In this document: positions 38,701 through 49,298 of the stretch, one piece after another
Numbering within the stretch: the first letter of the stretch is position 1
Layout of the letters: the number at the start of each line of letters is the position of its first letter
Assembly (NCBI GenBank): GCA_954871525.1
Contig: OX940862.1
Coordinates: 10,684,501-10,748,500 of the forward strand
Direction: 5' to 3'
DNA length: 64,000 bases
From: Parietaria judaica
Lineage: Eukaryota > Streptophyta > Magnoliopsida > Rosales > Urticaceae
Position numbers and translations under genes: made by a program
Notes under the pieces: model-generated
What the model saw: the letters and a program-made list of their open reading frames with translations, nothing else
What the model was told of the DNA's origin: nothing
Databases searched by the model: none

Positions 38701-38955
38701 GAAAGTCTTTTTATATTAAAATATATATCAACGTTAAGGAATTAAAATATAAAAGTAATGAAATTAATGGACCTGAAATAAATATATTTATAGGTCTGAT
38801 CAACATGACGCATTAATTTGGATGTGATATAACTCGACATGTTTTTAAATATAAGGACAATCAGTAGCATAGAGTTTCTTTGGTAATACAAAAAAAAAAA
38901 AAAACATATGTAATATATTAATAATAAAAATCATATTTATTTCACTTAGGTGATC

Positions 38956-39140
38956 TCAAGGTTTTAAATGCCGCTTGCCGATTTCATTTCGCATTTTACG
39001 TTTTACGGATATATCACTTGCCGATGGGTATGCCGATGGAAAAATTGTAAAAAAAAGAAATACCGCATGCCGCATATACCGCACTTTTCGCATGGGCATA
39101 CCGCATGCCGATGGGTTTTCGACGGATATTCTGTAAAAAA
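38956..39140 (-). repeat. GCATGCC-rich dispersed repeat, copy B
   Basis: Repeated CCGCATGCCG, GGGTATGCCGATGG and TTTTCGCATGGGCATACC motifs resemble the segment at 19261-19460 in motif type and orientation. It is immediately followed by an array of GTATAATATTAAGT units (39235-39490). Together these may be parts of one unrecognised transposable element. Confidence 0.45.
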
Positions 39141-39234
39141 AAATTGAGTATTTTAGCAAGATATTTATATAAGTTCAAAACTACATATTTAATAAATACA
39201 AGATATTCGTAAATTAAATATGTAGGTGACATGT

Positions 39235-39490
39235 ATAATATTAAGTCACTTTATTAGTTGAAGTGTATAATATTAAGTCAAATTATTAGTTGAAGTGTAT
39301 AATATATGTATGTTAACAAATTTAATATTAGTTGAAGTGTATATTATTAAATGAATATGTATATTGAGCGTATATGTATTTTAGGTGAAGTAAATATGTA
39401 TTCTAAGTGTATAATATTATTTGAGGTGTATAATATTAAGTTAAATTATTAGGTGAAGTGTATGTGTATGTTAAGTGTGAATGTGTGATA
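39235..39490 (+). repeat. Degenerate tandem array with TATAATATTAAGT/GTTGAAGTG units
   Basis: The phrase TATTAGTTGAAGTGTATAAT recurs in variants about every 38-45 bases across 250 bases. The first two units, at 39235-39310, are nearly identical. It is AT-rich and non-coding. Confidence 0.7.
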
Positions 39491-39504
39491 TTAGTTGAAT
39501 GAAT

Positions 39505-39690
39505 AACAAAAAGTCCCACATTGATAGATGACAAGAGTTTAGTGATGTTTATATACCAAATATTAGGGACAAGGGTTTGGGCCCCCTGGGTCATAGGATT
39601 TTGTGGATGGGGGAGGACTCACACAAATGTTCTAATCTACCACACGCGCGCGCCGCCGTCCGTCCGGCCGAGCCGAGGTGGAGTGGGGTC
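39505..39690 (+). repeat. LTR-like fragment with USE-like box
   Basis: AAAGTCCCACATTG is followed about 24 bases later by TTTATATACC, then AGGGACAAGGGTTTGGGCC and a GC-rich CGCGCGCGCCGCCGTCCGTCC block. The TCCCACAT plus TATA layout is seen at the start of many plant LTR or TRIM elements and mimics snRNA promoters. No snRNA follows. Confidence 0.4.
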
Positions 39691-39904
39691 TTGAACAAGT
39701 ATAAATAGTTACCAATGAAAATAATTCAAAGCATATGTCACAATGAATCATGATAAAGAGTGCATGTAGTATAATAAATTAATAAACTCTTGATTGACAC
39801 TTTATAATATCACTTATTCACTTACAAGACTCAATTTTTTTTGTATGTTATAATCATATAGACAACGAAATATGAATCATCTCAAAATACTATGATTAGA
39901 GTTA

Positions 39905-39940
<36 letters not shown>

Positions 39941-40279
39941 TCACGTAAATTCCACTTTTTTGTTGTTGTAAACATGACAGATTAACAAATGCTAGCCCTA
40001 CATATGTATATGAAATGATCATGCGGCAACTATTTTATAAGCTACGTGGCACTTAACGGAGTCTTTTAAATATTATAAAAAATAATAATATTAGGGACTT
40101 TTGTTTAAAAAATTATGCTGAAAGACTTATTTGTATAGATGAACGAGTTTAATGACTCATTAGTCGTAAGTACTAAGTAATAACTCTATATTCCAATTAT
40201 TTGTTAAACTTGATTGTTAACTACAATTAATATACTAATCTTGAACTCTTGCATATAAATTAAGGGTTATATTAGTGAT

Positions 40280-40750
40280 AAAAGTACCTAAGGTGTTTAG
40301 AAATACACAGAGCTAAATTAAAAAAAATTATAGTAAAAGTATCCAACGTCATATTTTTCAGCAGATCTGTAGACCTCACTCACTTTTTTGTAAGTGTTTT
40401 TAGTACTATTTCTGTCAGTTATGACGTCAACAACGCAATTCGCGATATTATTGAGGAGATGAATAGAGATTTCAAGAGAGAAAGCAAGAAGAAAAATAAG
40501 AATTTGCGTTGTTGATTTTCCAAGAATCTGGGATTACTTTCAGGTTTATGTTGATGTTCGCGAGTTTGTTAGTTTGAGTTTACTTGTTTATTTATTGGTG
40601 ATGTCATCATTTATGAAAATAGTATAAAAAGACTTAATAAAAAGTGGACGAGATCTACCGATCTGCTAAAAAAAGTTAAACTTGAGTAGTTTTCTCATAT
40701 ATATTTAAAATTAACTCTAATACTGCCATTTAAAAAAAATAGGTACTTTT
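40280..40750. mobile_element. Imperfect foldback element
   Basis: AAAAGTACCTA (40280-40290) is exactly inverted at 40740-40750. Diverged complementary blocks lie inside: CAGCAGATCTGTAGACCTC near 40360 against GACGAGATCTACCGATCTGCT near 40649, and TTTTTAGTACTATTT against AATAGTATAAAAA. No target duplication was found. It is probably an old foldback or MITE. Confidence 0.5.
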
Positions 40751-42566
40751 ACAGTTAAAAATCCATAAATTTATAATTCATATGATCATCACATGGAGAT
40801 GTGCCCTCAGGGAACATCTTGGTGCAAATTGCAAACTGTCATTACTTTGGAGTTGCATTGGGAGGGGAATTAATAGGTGTGGCCTTTTTGTCTATGCCTA
40901 AAAAGGAATGTGGGTCCCTTCTTATTATTAAACAGCTGTAATTAAATTAAATATAAATGTGCCATTATATTTTATTTCTAAATTATGGAATAAGCAATGA
41001 CCATATTTATATTGGATTCCAAGAAAGAAAAGCCCATTACTTTATATAATCATCATTGAGATTTGGGTAATTCTCATAATTAAAATAGAGAAAGTGGCTT
41101 TCTGTTAAATCTTTTCAACTTAGTTTTTTTTTTCTTTCTTTTTTCCATTTATTATCAAATGCGAATATGGTTTTTAAACTGATTTCGAGTATTGTTTTTA
41201 CGCCTAACTTATACCATTATAATTCTCCATGAGTCCATCTTATAAAGATTTATCATATTCCCACTATCATTTAAATTGAAGAAAAAATAATGAAAATAAA
41301 GAAAATAAAATCGTAACGAAACCCTAATCACTTTGGAGATGAAATGATGTGTACCTTAATATAATTGCATGCAGGAGACTTGTATTTTGAATTTTCCATA
41401 AAGAATGTTAATTCACAATCAATAAAGCTTAATCGTATAAGCTAATAATTAGTTTAATAGTAATAGCAATAATTATCACATCTAAATATCAAGTCACAAA
41501 GAACTTTCTTCAACTCGTTTTCTTTCCATATTAGTGTTTAAATCATTCAAAACTAAGCTGAATTAATTAGAATAATTATGTCCCAAAGATGCTTTATAAA
41601 TCACACTAACCCTCGAGAACAATGCGAAAGCTCCTCACTAAAAGTGTGATTAGGGTATAGGGATAATATTCAAATCACAAAACAACCTGTATTTCTAATG
41701 ATTTAGGATCTTAATTAGATTGTTGGGCTTTACATTAATTAGTCCAAATTATGCTTTTAATCGATTATATTAACATTGATACCACAATTTATACTATAAT
41801 TCAATTTGGTGTTAATGAACTAATATGTAAAGTCACTTCGTGATTATTTGGATTATAAATCAAGATGCCAAGACAAGCACAAAAAGATAAAAGAGAGACA
41901 CGCGATATTTTGATTACGCAGTTCAGGAATATCTTTGTGGATATATACCTTACTCTGTGGGATCACAAAAATTTACTAATCAAATATTTACAAAACACAA
42001 ATTACAATAACATGTACAATAGAATAAACAAAGGACTTCCTCTTAAGTTATAACTGGTAGACCAACTTGATATTGGAACTGGTGGTGATGGTCCGACTAT
42101 AACTTCTTTGTAGACGGTCGTTGCTCTTGCAAGTATCAGCCGTAGCAAGATCTAGTCGACTAGGCCTGAAGCCCTTCAACCTTGTTTTGAAAACGTTGTC
42201 GACAACTTTTCCTGAAGATTTAAGCAATCGTTAAAATAACAAAACACTATGAGAAATTGATAACCTAGAATGAGTGTGGCTAAGTTAAACTCTTAATTAA
42301 ATGGACGACATGAAAGTGATATGTATGCCTTATGTAGCGTCCTGTAAATCTTCAAGAACAACAAACTTGATCTTATTGATGGCGTGAAAACCGCAAAGGC
42401 GCAAACTTAATTTTTTGAGTATTTTATGAAGAGCAATTCCGTTGAGCTTTTAATTTTTTTTTTCGAATTTTAACTTGTAAATAGGTCAAATTCATAGATC
42501 TTCTTCCTTTGCAAATAACATCGTAGCTCATAACAAGATTTTAGGAGTAATGATATAGGTATTAAT

Positions 42567-42918
42567 CAGGGGCGGAGCCACGTGTACACGACCGCGTGCA
42601 CGGGCTGTACGTGAAATTCCGTCAAAAATAAAATATTTTTGCTTAAAAATTAATATATGGGTATTATATATATTTTACCTTATTGTACACTACTCGGCAT
42701 TATAAAACTTGCAGCATAGGGGCAAAACACTTTTTGCTGAGTCCCAGTGGACAGTGTTCGAATCCTAGCTTTGCCAACTTCATTTTCTTTTTTTCTTTTT
42801 AAACGATTAACATGCAGACAGATCTTATGTGTTATACTTGATTTTTTTTTAAATGTTACAGTATATATAATTATGTATTTCAGACTTCACCTGAATTAAA
42901 ATCCTGGCTCCGCCATTG
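42567..42918. mobile_element. hAT-type MITE with B-box-like motif
   Basis: A 352-bp element whose ends read CAGGGGCGGAGCCACG and, reversed, CAATGGCGGAGCCAGG (13 of 16 identical). It is flanked by GTATTAAT at 42559-42566 and 42919-42926. The 8-bp duplication and CA(G/A)xGGCGGA termini mark a non-autonomous hAT. Inside, GTTCGAATCC (near 42755) matches the pol III B-box consensus, preceded by a tRNA-arm-like TTGCTGAGTCCCAGTGG, as found in several plant hAT MITEs. There is no coding frame. Confidence 0.85.
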
Positions 42919-43941
42919 GTATTAATATTGTGAACAAATAAACCGTTGTTCGAGTCAATCAAGAAGAACATAGTCCATGAAATTCCACAAATTTATTGAA
43001 GAAAAATATATAAAATTTTCATGAAACTCTTATCATACTGAAACCATTATATATACTATATAGTCATACATAATTATTATTATATATATAGTCGACTCCA
43101 CCAACAGCCACCGACTTGGTGAAAATGTGGGTGAAATGAAATGAGTCGCATCAAATGTTTCATCAACACTCTTATATTTAACAACTTTTAATTAAATGTC
43201 ATGTGATTTAACATCTAATTACTCTTCTACATATGCCTAACATATTATTGAGATGATAAAAGTTTTGAATGTAGCTCTTATTTATCGACTAGTTTTAATA
43301 ATAATTTGGGATTTCTTGAAGAATTTATTTATATTATTGCATATCATAAATTACGTAAAATGATGCTTAGATTTTTTGCTCTTTCCCGTGTAAATAGTAT
43401 TTTTTTGGTTTACTAATTCTAATCATCTATCGATTTTTCTTATTGATTTGTTAATATCACATATTATTATCGATTCTGAATCAACACATTTTATCGATTT
43501 TGATTCCGGTTGATAGTGATAGCAATTCATTTTTACATGTGTCGGATAGAAGTTACTAGTTTTCCGTTCCTTGAAAAAAAAGGGACATTGTATATACCGA
43601 TCCCAAAACCAGTTACTAATTTGCAAAACCGGTCAGATAAAGAAAATTCATCAAAATTTCTGGCTTCTTGAAAGAATTCCGAAAAACATATAGAAATAAA
43701 GAAAACAATTAATATTAAATTAAATTTATAAATCAATTAATTTATTTTTAATATGTTTGAATGCTCATTCATATATACATGCAGGTGAATCTGTATAGTA
43801 GAGAACGCAGTGTTCGTATTTGAATTTGAATTTGAAAACGCAGTGTTTCTTGCGTTACACTCTCCGCATTGAATCCCATCAGCGATCTCTCGAGGGTTTT
43901 CGAATTCGAAGCGACTCTCAGAATCCAATCTTGTTCGCACG

Positions 43942-46900
43942 ATGATTGGCCCACCGATTGTCCTCTCCGACGAGGACGACGACGGCGACACCCTCTTGAC
44001 CCCAATCCGGTTCCTCACCAGACCCAAGAAGCAGAGAACCGAGTCCGACCCGGACCCGATCCCGACGGTCGTGCTCATCGACGACGACCCGACGCCGCAG
44101 AAGTCGGGGCACGCGTCGTGCCCGGAGTTCGTGCCCGAGACGCCAATGTCCGACCCGGTGACTGCGAAGCCCGCAAGCTCCCCCGTGGATTTTCGGTTTC
44201 GACGAGGTTTGTGCGCTTCAGATGTTTGCGGAAATGTCTCTGTGTGCATTGTTATTAATAAGCTGTTTTGTTCCTTTGTATTTCTTCTATGTTTGAATCT
44301 TCAATGTGTTTTTCTGATTAACTCGAAGGATTGTGTTTATAGATTCGTGTTCCGGGAATTAACTCGAAAAGATCCGTGCCGGTCACGAATCTATGATGGA
44401 ACTCAGGAAATTTCTTTCTGTATTATACTTGTCTTTTTGGAACTAGGCTTCAATTTCGGAACATATATGATGAGTACTATGTGGCATTGGCTTCAGGGTT
44501 TTACGTTAAAGCTGATGCGTTGGTGTCGGTATTTTCTAGATCAAGGAGTCAGCAAGTTCATATGTCTAGACTCGGACAATGAAGACAATCTTGAAAGGGA
44601 GAATCGTAAGGAGAATGAGAGTTCGGATTCTTTTTTCGATATGACTAAGGACTCGGATCGGAGTACGTTTATCGGGTCAACCTCTACATGTTTTGGTAAG
44701 TTAATAATATACTCTGCAAGTTAAGAAACAGTGTGAGTAATTTCTCAAGTTGGATTTCAAATTTTCATGTTAAAATATTCATCTTCTAGGGTTATTATTA
44801 TATATTTTGCCAGGTGATGTTGATGCTAATGAAATGTCCGAAGATGACTTCACATTTCGGTCGACGTCTTTTCGAGATGACATTCCTCAGGTATTTTGAT
44901 TAACAGTTGTGTTAATCCTTGCATTTATAATGCGTTTCAACGTAGTTGTATTTGTTAAAAGCATGTATATGGATTTTATTTGGCTAAATGTGTCATTTTT
45001 CTGTCTTTTATATGTGGATTTTATTTGTTCTCAGTGTTTCAAATTATCTTGCGAATTTTGAATTTTCATTCTATTTAAAAACTCTTTATTTTCTTCATTT
45101 TCTGAATACGGCCTTCCGTGAAAAAGTATAGGAACACCTTATCATAAAAAAATTTAATCATGCGATGAAAATTTCCCAGATTCGTGATAGTTCTGAAAAA
45201 GAAAACGCAAGCATCGAAGATATTGAGGACACTACGGCTAAGGAAACAGGCAATCGAAATAAGAGGAAAAAGAATACGAGTGACGGAACAAAAAGAACGA
45301 GGATGACGGATGAGGAAAAGATTCGCCTTAAAGAGGAGAAACTTGTAAGTTTTTTATATCGTTTATTCCTTTTGTTTTTAATTATATTAAGTAATAATTC
45401 TAATCCATGACGCAGCAAGAAAAACTGCGAAAGCAAGCACTCAAAGCCGAGGCTGTGAAGTTGAGAAAAGCCGAAATAGAAAAAAAGAAATGGGGAAATG
45501 GCAAATCTGCCCTCAAGTCCATAGTAGCCGAGATCGATAGAAAAGTCATTGAAATGGGTTTGGTTGGAGGTTGGTTTTCCGAGAACTTCTGGTATTCATT
45601 AAGCATTGGGTACCGTAACATCATCGGGACCGTTGTCGGGTTTAAACCAAAACATCGAACCGCTTCCCATTAAAGCCGGGAATAGTGGCTCATTTATGAT
45701 TATGCAAAGCTTATAAACTATCACTTTATATTCTTTCAGGAAATTTATTAACGAAGTTTGGAGAAAAGGGTATAAAATACCGTATAACATCTAATCCGAT
45801 CGAAAGATCAATTTTATGGAACATGACAATTCCAGAAGATATGCCTGAGGTGACTAACAGCGAACTTCGGAATTCAAATGTATATAGATCTTGGTACTTA
45901 TTAGCACATTAATTTTGGTTATTTCAGATTTCTCAAGACGGGCTTGAGATTCGATATATACTGCTTGTGTACGAGGCTGAAGAATTCTGTAACCTCCTTA
46001 TAAACGACTCTCTTTTTGACCACGTGTCTCGGGTTCAAAGCCTCTATCCGTCGCATACAGTGTGTTACCTCACAAATAGATTAATGTCTTATGTAAATAA
46101 AAGGTTAGAGATCTCATATAATAAGCTCAACAATATGCAAAGAAAATATTAATTATTAACCGAAAACGTGTTTCGTGTATTAATGATTTTCTTATTATCA
46201 TAGGGAACAAGAGCGGTACAAAAATTCAACAAATAGTTACAATTGGCGGCGTCCACCGATTGAGGAGGTAAACAATAACGCAAGTTTTTTTAAAAAAATT
46301 ATAGATGTTTATACTATTTGATTTTATTATTTGATGACGTTTTTTTTTTTTTTCTCAAATATTTTACAGGCTTTGGCGAAATTGATTACGCAATTTCACA
46401 AAGTCCACTCCAGGCAGTGTATAGACGAGGCCGAACTAGCTGACCATATCGCGGGTTTGACCTTAAGTCTAGCCTCTTGCCTATTTAGGTATTCAAGAAT
46501 CATCATATTCAGTGTTGATTAATATTAGGGTTTAGAATTTCCGAAACCGTGTATAATTGCACATTTGGGCTGATCGATGCTGAATTTTTTTCCCTTCAAT
46601 TTGCAGGAAGAAGTTATCACGTTTATCTGTAAATGCGAACGGCTCTCTTGTTCCGAAGGATTGTACTGACAAGAATTTGATCAAAAATAACTTGTGGTGA
46701 GTTTTATATAGTGACATGAATTTGAAATAAATTTCGTCTATTTTCAAAGGTCGTAAAATTTTTGGTACTGGGTATACGAGTTCAGGTTAAAAGTTTTGGT
46801 CGCGATACCGAAGGTTCAGCCACGATTTGCAGTTGCAATATGGAAGAAGTACCCGACCATGAAATCGCTTCTGAAAGTGTACTTGGACCCGACGAAATCG

Positions 46901-47239
46901 GTAAGGATCCGAAAAGAAGACCATGTTTCGGTTGAACTCAGGTTTCAGTGATTCTGAAGGATTGATTATGAAAAAACTAGTTTATATAGCGATTCTTTGG
47001 GTTTAGTCGGAAACGTGAGGTTTGTTTAAACTGAATTATGTTTTTATTCTTCTGAAAAGGTTCATGAAAAGGAATTTCTACTGAAAGACTTGAAAATCGA
47101 AGGGCTGGTCGGAGAGGACCGTAGGCTCGGCGAGGTTTGCTCGAAGAGGTTGTACAGAATTCTGATGGCGAAAAGCGGATCCATCAAAACCGACGATGTC
47201 GAGAATGGAGCTGACTTCTTCCAAGGTCAACCATCATGA
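43942..47239 (+). CDS. EME1: EME1, partner of MUS81 crossover-junction endonuclease
   Basis: Twelve exons with consistent GT-AG borders and phases: 43942-44206, 44540-44695, 44814-44890, 45180-45344, 45416-45569, 45740-45849, 45928-46103, 46204-46267, 46370-46488, 46607-46696, 46786-46900 and 47060-47239. The product is 556 residues, close to Arabidopsis EME1A/B. The acidic N-terminus has three SUMO-interaction-like motifs (IVLSDEDDD 6-14, VVLIDDD 43-49, FICLDSDNED 95-104). A Lys/Glu-rich coiled coil covers about 185-245. The non-catalytic ERCC4-type nuclease fold covers about 250-455 (YILLVYEAEEFCNLL; VDEAE-like CIDEAELADHI). Helix-hairpin-helix repeats end the protein (IPKVQPRFAVAIWKKYPTM; EGLVGEDRRLGEVCSKRLYRIL). 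With MUS81 it cuts branched DNA at stalled forks and in meiosis, in the nucleus. Exons 11-12 lie at the edge of the 8.8-kb duplication. Confidence 0.92.
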
Positions 47240-48181
47240 ACCGATTCATGATCGTCACTCTTGAACTAAGAGCTATGAACTGTGTAAAGCCATTTCAAAT
47301 TCATGTTATATCGGCTTATTTGGTGGATCTTCGTTGTCAAGGCAATAAGAGCTATTCTTCTATACACACATATATATAATACATAAATAGCTCACAATAA
47401 ATACAGTATGGGTTTGTAATCTTAATGTAAACGCACACGAATAGTACCGTTAACCGTATAACCTCCGTAAATCCATATTCTAATAACGTCAAGATCAGAT
47501 TAGAGAATTTTATGATACTCGAAATTATTTATTTACTTAGTATTAAATTAATAGTATTCTCTAAAATTACAACTGGCAAAATATAATTCTGTCGAGATTG
47601 TTAACTTTTATCTGAGTATTAATTTAACGATATTTTAGTATGATTCTCTTTTAGATTAAAGAATTAAGAAACGATTTGTCATTCCCCGTATATATAACAA
47701 ATGGGTCTATATATTTCCCAATTTTAATGTTCTGATATCGGAAATATCGGTTTCAATTCGGGATTATACCAATTTTTACTATGATTGAAAAATCGTACCT
47801 GAAAAAAGTTAACTGGCCCCGGTTTCTTATCTTTTAAATAGAAATTGTAAGAAATGCCCATTATGTGTCAAAAGTTTAAGAAAAATGTCCATACGTGAGA
47901 GTAAATAATACACACAGTCGGCATTTTCGTTAAACCTTTGACACAAAATGAACATTTTTTAAAATAACTCTATTTTAAAACCGGAGCCGGTAATCGGGAA
48001 TTGGTAAAATCCCCAGGGAGATTTCTCCAAGGTGCGTCATTAGAAGGGAATCACTACCGCTTTCAAAAAAGAAAAAAGAAAAAAAAAGGGACTCAGTTTC
48101 ACTACCATTCTGAGATTCCCCAGAAAATCTCGTCACTTTCTCATCGTTTTCCCGAGAAAATCCCATTTCAGAAGGAGGAAA
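47240..48181. other. Spacer and leader between EME1 and the plastid gene
   Basis: AT-rich DNA downstream of EME1, with no gene visible, followed from about 48000 by the likely promoter and leader of the next gene (pyrimidine- and A-rich, ending GAAGGAGGAAA before the start). Confidence 0.7.
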
Positions 48182-48589
48182 ATGCTAGGGCTCACTGCTC
48201 GCTTCAACTTGATCCCTACACCGTCGTCCTCGTCTGCGAGACCTCTCTCCGGCACCAGAAGAGCTCAGCTCACCTTCTCTTCTCCGATTCCGAAATCGCG
48301 AGCGCGATTGGTGGTGGCGTTGGCGGAGAAAAACGACGGCGAATCGCCGAAGGCTGCGGCGGCGGAGGAGGGGCGGTGGAGATTGCCGGAGGGGTTCCGG
48401 TGGAGGGATCTGGTGGCGAGCGGGGATCCGGACAACATCGTGGCGGTGGGATTGACGGGGGTGCTGACGTGGGCGAGCGTGCAGGTGCTGTGGCAGCTGG
48501 TGGCCATCTCCGTCGCCATCGTCGTCGCGGCGGTGAAGTACTCGTTCATCGCGGCTCTGCTCATCTTCATCCTCATCACTCTCTTGTGA
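48182..48589 (+). CDS. Small predicted chloroplast membrane protein, unknown function (copy 1)
   Basis: Intronless, 135 residues, start at 48182. The first 45 residues are rich in Ser, Thr, Arg and Pro with almost no acidic residues, ending near RARLVVALA, as in chloroplast transit peptides. A short hydrophilic part contains WRLPEGFRWRDLVASGDPDN. The last 50 residues are hydrophobic with two possible membrane spans (VAVGLTGVLTWASVQVLWQL and VAIVVAAVKYSFIAALLIFILITLL), ending at the stop without a tail. I take it as a conserved plastid-envelope or thylakoid small protein. I do not recognise a named family. Codon use is strongly GC-rich against the flanks, as often seen for nuclear genes of plastid proteins. 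An exact copy is at 56966-57373. Confidence 0.85.
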   Translation: MLGLTARFNLIPTPSSSSARPLSGTRRAQLTFSSPIPKSRARLVVALAEKNDGESPKAAAAEEGRWRLPEGFRWRDLVASGDPDNIVAVGLTGVLTWASVQVLWQLVAISVAIVVAAVKYSFIAALLIFILITLL

Positions 48590-49298
48590 CCTCTTCTTGT
48601 ATTCAATTCAGTGCAGAATCGCTGGACTCTGTTTCTTGTGATCAATCATACTGTATTTTTACGATATACATGTGCCCGTTCCGGGTTCCGGGTTCCGAGT
48701 TTTTAGTTTCTCCGGCTATGTTAAATATTTTCAGGCTTTCTGAATCCGGATCCAATTGCTGCTGTGTAAAAGTTGCTTTTTTTTTACCGGGACGAGAACA
48801 AGATTGGGGTAAAGCTTAAGTTTTTACCGCTAGTCGACGGAATGGGGATTAGAAATCTGAAAACAGAATCGAAATTTTAAAGATTTTCATATTATTGAGG
48901 TAGAAAGAAACGACTTCATTGCTTGTTAATGTTTTATAATCGTACGGATATACCGATTTTTACGTGTATATATCCACAGTAATAAGGTATAAAGAATTAT
49001 TTTAATGCTTCGGAAATATATATAGAATGTGAAGCCAAGGAACAAAATTGGATCGCATCGTAATGATAAGCATTCATGTCTGTGAGTGATAATAATAAGC
49101 TTGTTGTAGATTACATTACAGAGGTAAAGAGCTCATAAAACTCAAAAACACTACAAACTCTGATCATCATTTTAACTTTTTCCCTTCATCATCAACCTAG
49201 CCAAGTACAAAAATTACCAAGCTTTAATTAGTAAAAAAAAGAAAAAAAAGGTAAAACAAGCCACGGGGGGTTAAACTAAAATGTTGCTTACCGGCTCT
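48590..49298. other. Convergent 3' spacer
   Basis: The 3' flanks of the plus-strand plastid gene and the minus-strand RRM gene meet here. There are no further coding signs. Short CGGGTTCCGGGTTCCG repeats lie near 48678-48695. Confidence 0.6.

Larger units (their letters stand above)
33958..43941. other. Repeat-rich intergenic region between PTL and EME1
   Basis: No protein-coding gene could be supported in this 10 kb. The first 250 bases are GA-rich and are the probable PTL promoter and leader. The rest contains (TA)n tracts, a GCATGCC-rich repeat (38956-39140), a TATAATATTAAGT tandem array (39235-39490), an LTR-like fragment (39505-39690), an imperfect foldback (40280-40750) and a hAT MITE (42567-42918). 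Confidence 0.65.

Noticed and set aside
39505..39690. A U-snRNA gene because of the TCCCACATTG plus TATA layout
   Set aside because: The DNA downstream matches no known spliceosomal snRNA start and continues into GC-rich LTR-like sequence.
42745..42775. A possible tRNA gene because of GTTCGAATCC
   Set aside because: There is no A box, acceptor stem or anticodon arm; it lies inside a hAT MITE.
43942..44724. A single continuous 260-codon frame at the start of EME1
   Set aside because: The middle part (44207-44539) is a 333-base intron that happens to stay in frame. The composition changes there to Phe/Cys/Leu-rich sequence, and GTTTGT...TCTAG splice sites join conserved parts.
48001..48819. 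A 272-codon plus-strand frame overlapping the plastid-type gene, and its copy at 56785-57603
   Set aside because: Its Gly/Arg-rich low-complexity product is the +1 shadow of the GC-rich 135-residue gene. The other frame has a transit peptide and membrane segments.
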